From NCBI GenBank assembly GCA_029531795.1, contig JAPEIS010000004.1, forward strand, positions 2,604,001-2,668,000: a stretch of DNA of 64,000 nt, read 5' to 3'. This document shows, piece after piece, positions 34,244 through 46,208 of the stretch (positions are counted from its first letter, which is position 1; each line of letters begins with the position of its first letter). The translations under genes and the position numbers were made by a program. This stretch comes from Sclerotinia nivalis. Its lineage: Eukaryota > Ascomycota > Leotiomycetes > Helotiales > Sclerotiniaceae. The notes below the pieces were generated by a model. It was not told where the DNA came from. It searched no databases and was given only the letters and a program-made list of their open reading frames with translations.

Positions 34244-37104
34244 GAGAGACGTGGGGTATCTGATTGCAGGGGGGGAGGGGAAGAGCGGGGGTGGAGGAAG
34301 AAAGAAAAAAAGGATAGACCATATATCGATTTATATCGCATGGTTGTTGAGCGAGTGCGAAAGTCTGTTACTTTAAATGCATTTTCGGGAGCTGGCTGCC
34401 TATGGATAGGTAGTACGGCTAGTCTTTCTGAATATACCTATGATATCTTGAGTGAGTGAGCGAGTAAGCAAGCAAGCATTAGTTTTGGCGTGCATATTTT
34501 TTTCTTCGGAGGAATGAAAAGGGTTCGGGGTGAGAGGGGGAAAAGTAGAGGGAATAAAGGAAGGAAGTGGAATTTATAATTTATTATACGGTATTCTATA
34601 TGTTATGAGTATGATACACGACAGGAATATAAGAAGAAGCATTGATAAATGATGAATGATGAATAATGAATAATTCCTAATCTTGATAAGAGAAATGGAA
34701 ATGCATATATATCATGGAAATCCTTCCTCTCCATAGTTTCCTTTGTAAAAGTTACTAGCTAGGTAGACCACGCCACGGGTAATAAATAAGTTTTCCAACT
34801 TTCGATACATGCATATGAATCTATTAGCTATAAGTAGGTATTTCATTTCTCGTAGGATATCAAGTGTAATGATAGGTATGAGGAGTTCTATGATAAATAG
34901 TTCAGGAGACGCTGTTGAGCTGAGAGATGGATTTGAGCTGAAACTACTGGATTGGAATACCTTTGAAACGAAACGAAAACCAAATTTGATGGATTTTGAT
35001 GGTAATGTTAATGTTAATGTTAATATTGAGTTTTGTTTGAATGGGGAGGTTGAGTGAGCTAAGTGAGATGTGATGGAGCCATCTTATTAGGTGATTGTGA
35101 TGGTGAATTTTATATGTGAGGTTGTAGGTTGTAGGTTGTAATTAGTAGTTAGTAGGTAATAAAAGCAAATAAATAAAAGAGTATGTTTATCGATGGATAG
35201 ATCAGGTATTTAGGAAGGTAGGAAGGAATTGCAGATGAGGGGATATTTTATATGTCATATGTTATGTCGATGGATTGGTAGGGATGGCAAGACGGCAGGA
35301 TGGCAGGAGTGTTTTGTGGGGGGATTGCAATGGGAGTTGGAATTCTGTTGGTTTGAGTTGTTTTGGCGACAGGGGGAGGGAGGGGGATGAGAAGGATTTG
35401 AGAAGGATATATAGGTACGAGTATGAGGTTAGGTTAGATTTATATTTAAGTTTAGTTGCTTTTTAAAGGATGAATAGGAAATAGAGAGCAGAAAAGTTGA
35501 GGAGATAAAGGGAAAGGGGAAAATGGGAAGATAGAATGGGGATTAGGTTTTTGGGCGAGCGCGTGAGCCATTCTCTTGGAGATATTGTATAAGGTAGAGA
35601 ATTATAGGTGAAGATTGGAAAATAGAGATTGGGGATTGAGCATTTGGGATTGGATATGTAGTAAGTATTATTATATATTGCTAGGTATTATGAATTTGTA
35701 TAACTTTGAAAATTGATGGATGGATGAATGAATGTGAGATTCATTAGGAGCATTTGTATTTTTGCTAGGGGTTTCGGGTTGGGAAAGGAGGGGATAAAGG
35801 GATGATTATAGTATTTGTAGAGAGGAATTGAAGATGGGTTTATAAAAAGGAAAAAAAAGTTGTAATGAAAGAAGAGAGAGAGAGAGATGTGTATGTGTGT
35901 GTTGTTTTTGGGGGGATATAGAGAATGTAGGGGATGTAATTTATTGTGTTTGAGTTGTTTTGAAGGCCGGGGGTAGCCATGAGAAGGATATATAGATGTG
36001 AATATGATGTGAGGTTATTGATTGAAACTAATCTTTAAATCAGAATTTATTTCTTAGATTAAATGAATCTAAAAAATCTTAAATTTGGGAAGATAGTTCT
36101 TTGAGGTTCGTTTTGTATATGTAAAGGGGATGGAATGTAATGGGATGGCATGTACTTGGTTGGTTGTTGATTATTTGTTTAAGTAGAAAATAGAAAATAA
36201 AAATAGAAAGTAGAAAGTAGGGTTTATATTGAGCTTGAGATTTGGGTGGTTATTTGGAGATGAGGGTCTGAAGTGGTTATTTTGTGATGAAGATTTGGAG
36301 ATGTAGATGAAGATTGGAAGGTGTGGTGGTGTGGTGGTGTACTTGGGGATACTAGATAGATAATACTGGGTTCTAGATAGATGAGAAACTTGTATATTTG
36401 TAAATTGAGAGATATATATAAAGAATAGAGGGGGTTCATGGATTTGGTTGGAATTTAATAGGGTTGTATATATGAATGTCTATGGAATGAACGGATTCTG
36501 GAGGATAGAGAATAGATTGATGGTATTGGGGATAGTAGTGAGTGGGGGATGAAGATGGTGTTGTTTGCGAGGATTTATATAGGGATAGATTTAACCTATC
36601 TAGGAGGCTGATGGGTATTCATTACTTCTACTCCCAACTTTTTCTCAATAAACTTAAGTCAATAAAGCGATTACTAGAAGTCTAGTATACAACAATACGA
36701 TCGACTAATATACATCATACACGAAAACAAAGTCACCACATCAATCAATATCAAGCCATAAGGAAAGAGTCCAAAATTGCGAAAATAAAATATTTTCTTT
36801 TCTAGTATTTGAAGGAAATGGAAAATACCATGTATACATTAAATCCGATTAAAAAGCCTTCCCCAATGATATCAACCCATCCGATCCCATCCAATCCCAT
36901 CCCAACCAACCCATCCTTTTTCAACCGAAATCTCCATCAAATCATGATAAAACATGATTGATGAAGAATAATTTTAACCCACCTCCAAAGTCGACCACGC
37001 CATGCAACTATGAACCATGAATGATTCCCGATTTCGGAATTTAGAATTCAGATCCGAAATAATCAATTCTAATTCAGGCATCAGTAACCCATTAAGAGAA
37101 AGAA
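34244..37104. other. long skewed spacer between convergent genes
   Basis: No gene. The plus strand is strongly G-rich with T/A from 34244 to about 36560 (G-runs, GGGATGG, GAGAGAGAGAG at 35874-35886). It then switches to C-rich from about 36840 (CCCATCC repeats at 36884-36916) up to the 3' end of the minus-strand gene. The switch marks the meeting point of two convergent 3' flanks. Short frames are low-complexity. Confidence 0.55.
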
Positions 37105-38442
37105 TCACAAAATCTTCTTCTCTCCCCTCTTAGACTTACATTTAGCTGGTTGAGCAGGCAAAGGATATCCATACCCGCCATAATTACCACCTGCATAGGA
37201 TCCCGCAGGACATCCTGGAAGATCACAAATTGGGTTGTATTTGGCCGCATAGGTAGTAGTGGTATATGAATATGCCTGGCTTACAGACCAATAATCACTT
37301 CCGCGGTATTGTCCATAGTTAGTGGCGTAGTTGCTGGCCCATTCTTCAGTGTACATGGAACAGTAGATTCCTTGTGGAGCATTGTTATCGCTGAGAACGT
37401 AGACGACGAATTGGTTGCAGACGGATGGGTTACCGGTGGAGGGGGGGTGCTCGGCGTTGTATTTTGTTTGGGCGGTACAGGCTGCGGTGCAGGCGACGAC
37501 GCCGTTGGCGAAGGTTTGGACGTCGTCGAAGGAGAAGAATTTATAACCCATGTAAGTGTCGGTGTGGGTGACGGGGTCCAGAGGGGCATTGATTGCTCCT
37601 CCGAGGGCGACTGGGCCGGTGAAACCTCCGGCTGGGGCGGGAGCAGCGTTTTTATTGTAGCCGTTTGATCCAGCGATGACGACGTGGAAATCCTCTGTTT
37701 GGTGTTAGTATATTTGTAATTTTATTGTCTTGTTGTGAGAGAAAAACTTACGTCTCCATTGTCCAACATTGGTAGCAGTAGCCGCTTGAATTTGAACACC
37801 CCACTTCACGCATTTGTAATTGGTGGTAGAAGCTGGGTTAGCGCAGGTAGCACCAGGATCAACAGTTGGATCGCGCTCCATGTAGATATTGAATGCAATG
37901 CAACCTTCTTGTTGATCACAGTAAGAAGCACAGTTAACTGTATCGTAAGAATCCAAGGTCTTATATCCAAGGTACGAAGTAGTTTGGGAAGAACCCTGTA
38001 AATTCTTGAATGCAAGGTTATAACCTTGGGGAGTGGCAGCTGCATCAGAAATCGCAGTGTATTGAGAATCGGTTAAAAAAGCTTCAGCAGTATCTGGACT
38101 GTAAGGCTGTTAGTGAGAGTTTTTGGTAGAAGCTTGAAGGGCATCAAGTACTTACGTGGAAGTTGGAGCAGCTCCGAGAGGTTGAGGCTCGCAAGAGCGC
38201 TTGAAGATATCGCGCTTGGCGGCTGCTGCACTTGGAACAGCTGTGTCAGTTACCTTAGCAGCTCCTACAGAAGTAGCAGCAGCAGATGGCTTCACGCTGA
38301 CACTTTGGGAAGCAACACCAACTGGAGCAGCAGAAACTGCAGCTGGTGGTAGAGCATCGATAGTGCCCAAATCAATCTCTTGAGGGATAGGATTGGCAAG
38401 GGCCAAAGCTGCAAAAGCAGAAGCGATGATTGCGGAACGCAT
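37105..38442 (-). CDS. secreted protein with Kex2-type processing sites
   Basis: Three exons (38156-38442, 37752-38098, 37105-37694), introns of 57 and 57 nt, give 407 aa. A signal peptide (residues 1-17, ending FAALALANP) is followed by an Ala/Ser/Val/Pro-rich stretch and two dibasic sites in AAAKRDIFKRSCEP, so a pro-region is probably cut by a Kex2-like protease. The mature part has Cys-containing blocks (DTVNCASYCDQQEGCIAFN, GATCANPAS, YKCVKWG; FANGVVACTAACTAQ, SVCNQFVVYVLSD, YCSMYTEEW) that look like two related PAN/apple-like units, and ends PICDLPGCPAGSY...KCKSKRGEKK. I recognise it as a type of secreted protein common in ascomycetes, without known function. The ATG at 38442 is chosen because it starts the signal peptide; an upstream in-frame ATG would put 34 polar residues in front of it. 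Confidence 0.85.
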
Positions 38443-41400
38443 TTTGATGTTCAGGTGAATGTTTGATGTTTGAGAAGTGAGTTTGTGTGTGAGGTGAAGA
38501 AGATGATGATGATGATGTCGATTTGAGGTGGAAGAGATGCTCAATCTTATACTTCATCATTCATCCCGAGCATGTCTACTCGAGATGGCTCCATATCAGC
38601 CTGGTGGGCCTAACTTGGACCAAGACTCTAAGATCGAGCGTAGGCAGGACAACTTGGTGTAGAACAAGCGCCACTTTCAATAGAGTGAAGGGTTGAAAAT
38701 GGATCCAGATGCCAGCGGTCAAAGATGCAAGATAAACGTAGCATCTAGCCGCAGAATTGAGCTACTAGTCCCAAGAAGCTGTTCCATTTTACCTTCGGCA
38801 TGACTTTCTATATTTTTAAACCTTTCAAATCATTTGAAATACTTTTTATCCCATGTTAAGAAGGTTCATTGGTTGTTTGTACGAGCTTTCCAATGTATCG
38901 TGGAGCGGAAAAACACTACCATACGCTTACTTGTACTAGCCTCATACAGGTAGATTAATCAAAGGATTCATACATGTGGTAAAGGTCCGAAGCGAAAAAA
39001 GGGCTGATCCACAAAATCGGGAATGAAGGGTGCTGGCCGTGCGCATGATTGGTTATTTTCAAATTACAAACCTGGCTTTTTACTGGTGGCTATGATTAGA
39101 GTCAAGAGTGCGTAACGCTCTGACCAATTTGGAAAGAACAACCTCGCATAGAACAACCAGACTTCCGTAAATGGAACTTACGTTTCACAGCTATGCCTTT
39201 TTCTGGTAGAATTAAACACGGAATAGCTTAGTGATGCTCGGTCCAAGCCGTGAGGAAACACATGGACTATAGCGTCGCACTAACAGGTACCAGGAACAAG
39301 CGAATATTAATGTGATGGCTCTCACGCAAAAAAGAAATGTATTTTGGGCACGTACTCCAAAATAATGTCCCGAGCTAAAACACACTTGCTCGCCACCATG
39401 ACCATACCGGACAAGAAGTGGAATGTTCTTTGTTTACTATCGACTGTTATGAACCACCGTGGTCATTGTGAAACTTCAACCGCTTCTGTATATTTTCCGA
39501 GCTGAGATATGAGTGGGTCTTTCATGCCAAGTCGACTGAACGTGTTCGTACAACGACGTAGATACTTGTCAAGAAATAGCTTTTGCGGGCTTTAAGTTAT
39601 TGTCACTCAAGTTTGATTGCGGGACGGGATAACTTTATGTCATATCACGATTGTATGCGGTGCGAAAAAGGTAAATAAAATTCGCCCCTTTGTGGAAATT
39701 GACATCAACGACTTTGAAAATAAAGCTTTTGATGTAAAAATATGTCTGGGGAAGATCAACAGACTTAGAGCCGATCGCCCGGTGCAAAGATTACGTGCAA
39801 TGACCCAAAGCTATGGCTCTTAGCTTATGCCCTTATATTAACCGACGACCCATTTTCTTCTAGCGGCCCCAATAGCATCAATGGAATCAGAAACTTCGAA
39901 AAGCAATATCAAATCCGTAATATTAACCAAGGCATGGGATCGTTGTATAAAATTTGGGATTTTTCGTGCCATAACTCTCGTGATACGAAGGTCCACTACC
40001 ACGCAGATACGAAAAGTCATCGATTGGATGATATAGGAAAACATGTCAATAATGAGGGGAAGAGGCTACAATCTTGACAGCTGAGGAGACTGGGCAAACA
40101 CTTGTTCCATCAACTTGGGCCATCCATTCTATGCCATGTGGTAGAAAATGCCCTGCCCTACGTAGGCACCGGGAAAAACTTCTGGATTTACTTATCTCCT
40201 TCATTTGTGATTTTGCCGCTGGTTCCGCTTCATATATCTATATACGGATTGTTTTGATTGAGACTTTGATATCATCTTTTTTTTTTTCTCTTCTTAAAAC
40301 AACCATCTTAGTTGTGCAAATGAAGAATGGGGGTCAGGCCAGATACTGGCGCGGCATAGGCTGCATGGAAACAGAAGCACTTACCCTAAGTAGACTCTAA
40401 ATCCGCGAGCTGGCTCAGCTAGAGTATTTATGGAGTAGGATGAATATTGAAATATGAGTAAGCTCAACGTCGGACAGAGCGATTGCGGGAAACATTGGTA
40501 AGGAAAAACATTTTGTGCAGTAGTATTTACTAGCACACGTTATCAATAGGGAAATTAATATTCCCTTTGTAGTTTACCATCTTGCGGTGCGTGCTTAAAG
40601 TGGAGTGGAGCGTACCAAACTTTTTGGTCGCAGAGTGGCATGATTCTATCTATCCACCACGCAACCAACATGTTCATGACTCTCATGACTCTTCCTTCCA
40701 TTTACGTTTCAACACATCACGCTGAGAAAGAAAAATGAGTTTTCCGACCATCAAAATGTGGTAGTTGAATAGTCAAATCTTTTCACTAGAAAATGATTTG
40801 ATCGACACGTGAATTGATACTATACTAAGTATCCTGTGGCTAAGACAGATGGCTGTTTCCAGACCCCACGAGAACATCCTATATTCGATTAACTTCGGAG
40901 CTGGAGAGAACAAACAGGGTTTTCTTCTTTCCCTAAGAAAGATGGCTGCTTTCCCTTGCCTTATCATGAAGCTAAAGGTTTCTTATGTTCAACCCGAAAA
41001 AGAAACAAGCTCAATTGTGTCATAGAAAGCGGGGTACCGCCGTCGACCGAGGACAACGGAGTGGGAAATCACCATTTCATTGAGAAGTATCGAAATGATT
41101 GCGAGAATTGATTATCTTCATCAGTTTGAAGTCGTGCAACAATCTGTCGGTATCCGAAATATTTGGATGAGATCAAGGTCACTGCATCACTTTATTGCGA
41201 TAAACCAATGGTGTACCGCATACAGAAGCATCAGCAGACGGCGACGGAGAGGTAGAGAATTGAGAAGAAGAAAAATCATCTGGTAAAGAATCTCTCCTCT
41301 GTTTCATTCTTTATTATTGACAATATTGAAATTTTGGTTGATGGTTGATGGTTGTTTGTTGTTTGTTGTCTCTCGTGGTTTTCATTTTTCATGTTGCGAT

Positions 41401-41899
41401 GATCATACCAAGTTTCATGCCTGCATCTCAGCGCGTGAATTACGCCATGCCCACGCGTCAACATCAGGTACCATCTTCCAACACCCCTTCATCTTCTCAT
41501 CTTCTCGTCTTACGCCTTACGCCTTACGCCTCATAAAAATATCAGCAACTCTTTTCACCACTCATTTATATACGCCCCAAAAGCCTCAATTCCTTAAAAT
41601 CTAGTCAGGAGAGAACACGTTGGATTATGTAGGTAAGCTCATATCAACGTTCATGCGACAAATGAGGTCAGTTGCTTCTATTTCGGGGAGAGTTCCTGCT
41701 GCGAGCCGTGCCGCTCGCTCTGTCTGAAATTCCTTTTCTCAAACACGTTGATTGTTGTTACCTCAATTCTCGAAAATATGTAAAGTATTCGTTTGTTGTG
41801 TTTCTTTGGTGTTATGTTTCTTATTTCGCTCTTTACTTGATTTCTCTCGTTTTCTGGGTGATTTCTGCGCCCGCGCAATATCTCACTTCATCTGCGAAA
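38443..41899. other. long gene-free spacer
   Basis: Short scattered frames only (e.g. 39617-39823, 40074-40400), none with domain, signal peptide or splice support. CTTACGCCTTACGCC tandem copies lie at 41510-41530. 41600-41899 is T/C-rich and likely the leader of the MFS gene. Confidence 0.5.
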
Positions 41900-43677
41900 A
41901 TGCCTTCATCGAAAGTAGAACCACGACCCTCATGCGACGAGGAATCTCCCCTTATCCATTCCTTGCGACCAAATTTCACTGGCACACACTCCCTGGTTCA
42001 TCAAACGCATTCCCCGCGAATTATTATCTTACTTCTTACAACGATTGTTTTTATAATTGGATTTGGAGGATATTTGGCTTGGATACCATCGATGCGCATT
42101 TATGAGGATATACTATGTCATAGATATTATGAAGAGTTACAAGGCCAAGGGGGAATAGGCTTGAGTAGTAAAATTGACGAAGCTAGGTGCAAGGGCGATA
42201 AAGTTCAGGAGGAATTGAATATTTTAACTGCGGTATTGGAAACGTTGAAATCGTTACCAGGTAGGGAGGAGCTCGGCGAACAAGCTGAGGGATTAGAGCT
42301 GATGATATCTAGGAATGTTCATGGCTGTTCCCTATGGGTTATTGGCTGATAAGTACGACTTTTCTTTACTCTAATAGTTACATAGTCAAATTTTTGTCAT
42401 CGTTAAGCTTTTGCGATTTTCACCGTGGAAGATGTGATCTGACCTTGACATAGAATTGGACGAAAACCAGTCTTCGCTTTAGCAATACTTGGAATTCTGC
42501 TTTCCCTACTGTTTGAAGTATTCATAATGACCGAATGGATGATGCTACCTATTCGTGTTGTATGGTTTGCACCATTTTTGCAATTTATTGGTGGTGGTGA
42601 GAAAACAGCCGCCGCAATATTTTATGCTATTATCTCAGATGTCACAACTCAAAGCGAAAGGTATTGTTCCAAAGGAAATCATTCTTTCGGATTCTCTTAC
42701 TGACAAATAACAGAGCAAATGCATTTCTATTCGGCGCGTGTGCATCACTTTCTGCAGAACTTATTGCACCTACTGTAGCCGCCGCAATCATGGTTCATTC
42801 TCCTTGGATCTCAATATGCTGCGGATTATCTGTCTTAACATCGGGATTATGTCTTATTGCTTTTATACCAGAAACACTCCATCTCCACGCCTCTCAGACA
42901 TCCACAGTAGTCCCCGATACATCATCATCCTCGCAATATTTAAGCGATTCCTCATCAGATTTTAACGAACCCTTAAAACGAAAACCTACCTTAACTCGTC
43001 GCCTCACCGATTTCTACACCACTAGCCGACCACTTCTTACTATCCCAGTTCTTCTCCTCCTTCTCCCATCTATAACCCGCGTCATAGGTCAACAATCCAT
43101 CGACCTCTGTATCCGTTACATCTCCACCCGTTTTTCCATCCCCCTATCCCACGCCTCCCTAATCCTCTCTCTCCGCGCCCTAATCAACATCCTCCTCCTA
43201 CTCCTCCTCATCCCCTCCCTCTCCTCCCTCCTCATAACCAAATTCTCCTTCTCAACAACCCACAAAGATCTCCTCCTAGCACGTATCTCCTCTCTCTTCC
43301 TCATCCTCGGCGCCCTCACAATCGCTATTTCCACCTCTCTTCACCTTACCATCATCGGATTAATTATCTATACCCTCGGAACAGGTTTCGTCTCTTTAGT
43401 TAGATCGCTAATCACGGGTTTGGTGCAGAAAAAACATGTAGCGAGGATTTTTGCGCTGATTGCTGTGGTGGAAACTTCGAGTGCGTTGGTTGCCGGACCG
43501 GCGGTGGCGGGGATGTATGAATTGGGGTTGGTTTGGAGGGGGAGCTGGGAAGGTTGGTTGGGTTTGCCGTTTGTGGGGTTGGCGGGGGTTTGTGGGGTGG
43601 GGAGTTTGGGAGTTTGGTGTGTGAGGGGGTTGGGGGAGGGGAGTAAGGAGGGGTTAGAGGAGGATGAAGATGTGTAG
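41900..43677 (+). CDS. MFS transporter
   Basis: Four exons (41900-42260, 42313-42352, 42454-42660, 42714-43677), introns of 52, 101 and 53 nt, give 523 aa. The tiny 40-nt exon 2 restores the MFS loop motif: MFMAVPYGLLADKIGRKPVF reads G-x-L-A-D-x-x-G-R-K across two splice junctions. About twelve membrane helices are visible, beginning at IIILLLTTIVFIIGFGGYLA. A polar loop after helix 1 (ICHRYY-like LCHRYYEELQGQGG, RCKGDKVQEELNIL) is typical of a fungal MFS group with an extracellular loop there, and a Ser-rich central loop (~residues 270-310) separates the halves. A proton-coupled drug or metabolite exporter is likely; the substrate cannot be read. The start ATG is the first in frame after the leader. 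The coding strand is extremely C-rich around 43130-43330 and extremely G-rich at 43490-43660. Confidence 0.92.
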
Positions 43678-45187
43678 TGAAGAGGGTTATTATTGGTTAC
43701 GATTTTACGTGAAATGATTTAGGGTGGGATAGGATTGTATGGGGTGTGGAATTCGGTGCTCGGTGTTTGAGATAAAGTTGGTTTAGAAGGCGTTATACCA
43801 CTGATTAGATTATAGAAAGAGATCAGAAATCTACAGATAGATACTAGACTAGACATCAATACAATCTTCTAACACAGGATAGGAGAACACAACAACTAAG
43901 CGATAATAATCCCTAGAAATTTGACGATGGTACAAAAATCCGCTGGGTGAATAGGTAGGTATGATATTATTATCGTTCATATAGTTTGTTATTGATTGTA
44001 ATTTCACCACTCTAGGACATCAAGTCAAATATATTTCAAGACCTGCATCTAGAATCTAGAATCTAGAATCTCTAAACAAGAAACAAGAAACAAAATCCAC
44101 GAATTTATTTGTATATGTATATATACTTCCTTTGGGACCTATTGTCCTATTCGATTCTTAGTATTGGTGCGCTTTGATGGTAGGATATCTCGGTGAGATT
44201 AAGATATTTCATACTGGATGGTTTTGGGAATGTTTGGGGTTTGTGATGCTGGGTTTGTGATGAGTGTTTAGGTGAATTTGGAGCTTTTGTTGAATTTTGA
44301 AGAGGAGAATGGTGTGGATGATTTGGATGGTTTGGATGGTTTGGAGAGTTTGTGGATATATTCAGTCTGGATGTCTCGAGGGGTCTGTGAGCTTAGTTTG
44401 CTTAACGCATTTAGTTAGGATGGGAAGGGCTTTGAATTTGAATGTATAGCCTAAGATATTCCATCTACACTGCGAATTTCCAGCCCGGGGTTTATTTAAG
44501 AGATCTTATTCCAAAGGTTGAAACTCCAAAAGGCGAGAACCATTCGAATATATATAAATCAGGAGTACGAGAAGCAAGTCAATTTTCAGCAGTTGTATTT
44601 ACCGGTGGATGAGATTGAACTGCGTTATCTTGGGATTCTTGCGGGTTTATTATTGGGTTTTAACGTTAGCGAGACTCGGGGGTTTAAATATCCCCATAGT
44701 TCTTAGAGAATGAGAGAGCTTTCTACTCCTACAAGCGTATGATTTTAAGTGAATAATCCTCTTCTATTGCCTGAATGACTATCCAATCTGATATCCTTTC
44801 CCGAACCATGCTGTCATGAGGCTGAAAAAGAAAGTTTCTTGAACAATGACTCCTCACATATCCTCCTCTAGTGAATCACTGGTCCACTCCAATTGTCCCT
44901 CAAAGCCACTATACGTTTTCTATTTAAGAACTCCCCTTTTTCGATAATTCCAGCCTTAGGCAACGGTTAGCTGGCGATGGGGACTTGACATGTGAGAATT
45001 GGAGGACCGTCAACAAGTTAGATAGCGAAAAAGTCTATCGAGGGGTATAATGGCCAGCGGTTATCTGTTTCGAATAGAGATTTGCAAATAATAAACATAA
45101 AGAAGAAAGAATTCTACGAGAAACGACACTCAAGTTGATTATGAATAGTGATAAATATTTTAGACAATATCGATACTTGACTCACGG
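43678..45187. other. spacer left of the copia element
   Basis: No gene; G/T-rich next to the MFS stop, with TCTAGAATC direct repeats at 44049-44071 and GATGGTTTG repeats at 44322-44345. From about 45100 it becomes AT-rich. Confidence 0.5.
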
Positions 45188-45722
45188 TGTGAGAATTCCT
45201 AATAAGTTATTAAAACACTTAATAATATTTACCGAACCAATAGTTATATGATCACGTGATATATTAATAATATGATTTCATATTATTAAATTTTATTATT
45301 ATATAAAATTTCGATCATATATCATATCAGAATGATTTATAATGGAATAGAATGAAATGGAAGCATATAGAATTTTCTTATTCTCAGATTGAATACTATT
45401 GGTTATTATTTCCTTTTATTATATAAAATGATTCTATAAGATTCGATTTAAATCGATCTTATTTATAATCATAGAATAGTGTAGAATCTCATTAAAATCT
45501 ATAAATACGAAGATCTTCTTCAAAGAATTCTTCGAAAAAAAAAAATAAGCAGATAAAAAATTCAATATTCAATATATATATAATTCTGACTTCAATATTC
45601 TATTGTTCATATATTCGATCACTCCTAAGCTAAATACGACTAAGTCTTCCACTATTATAATAAATAATATTATAGTATTATTATTATATTATTTATTATT
45701 ATCCGATCAACCTCCTACGAGA
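45188..45722 (+). repeat. 5' LTR (535 bp)
   Basis: Starts TGTGAGAATTCC, ends CCTCCTACGAGA, not the usual CA. It is identical to the 3' LTR by eye except A11 here (45524-45534) against A7 there. ATTTAAATCGATC and TATAAATACG elements lie in the middle and may be promoter parts. Confidence 0.95.
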
Positions 45723-45734
45723 GGTTATGAGCCC
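45723..45734 (+). other. primer-binding site, Met-tRNA anticodon half
   Basis: GGTTATGAGCCC directly after the LTR is complementary to GGGCTCATAACC, the anticodon stem-loop (CAU) of initiator/methionine tRNA. Priming from a half-tRNA is established for Drosophila copia and some fungal copia elements. The match runs on for a few bases (GGCTAG). Confidence 0.75.
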
Positions 45735-46208
45735 GGCTAGTCAAATACTAGCTTAAAAAGGGGTACTAGCTCGATTCAAAGCTATAATATTATAGCTATT
45801 GAGCTGTCGAATATCACTATATCGATATAATATCAATATCATATTGAATTATTATCGAAATATACTAAAATAAACCCTAAGGCCTGCGTCCCTAAAGCTA
45901 AACCTAATTGAGTGAATAAAATTAGGTCCCTAGACGATATATTTAAGCTATACGCTACCCATAGCGGGTGATATATCAATTTCTTCATACCAAGGTGCCC
46001 TAGCTTATTTAGGCTTTATTTTATAAAGTTTAAAATAAAGATCTAATTTAAGAGGTGGCTGGTTTATTATACCGAAATCGATCTAATTTCGATATTAAAT
46101 CGAATCACTATCGAATTCCATTCAAATTTTAATACTAAATTCATCAAAATTAGTATTAATACTATACTAGATTAAAAGTCCATATAGCTTACGTATAAAA
46201 GCTTAAAA

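Noticed and set aside
45112..45123. CTACGAGAA left of the copia element as a target-site duplication
   Set aside because: It matches the right LTR edge but lies about 65 bp from the left LTR start, so it cannot be a direct duplication; probably chance.
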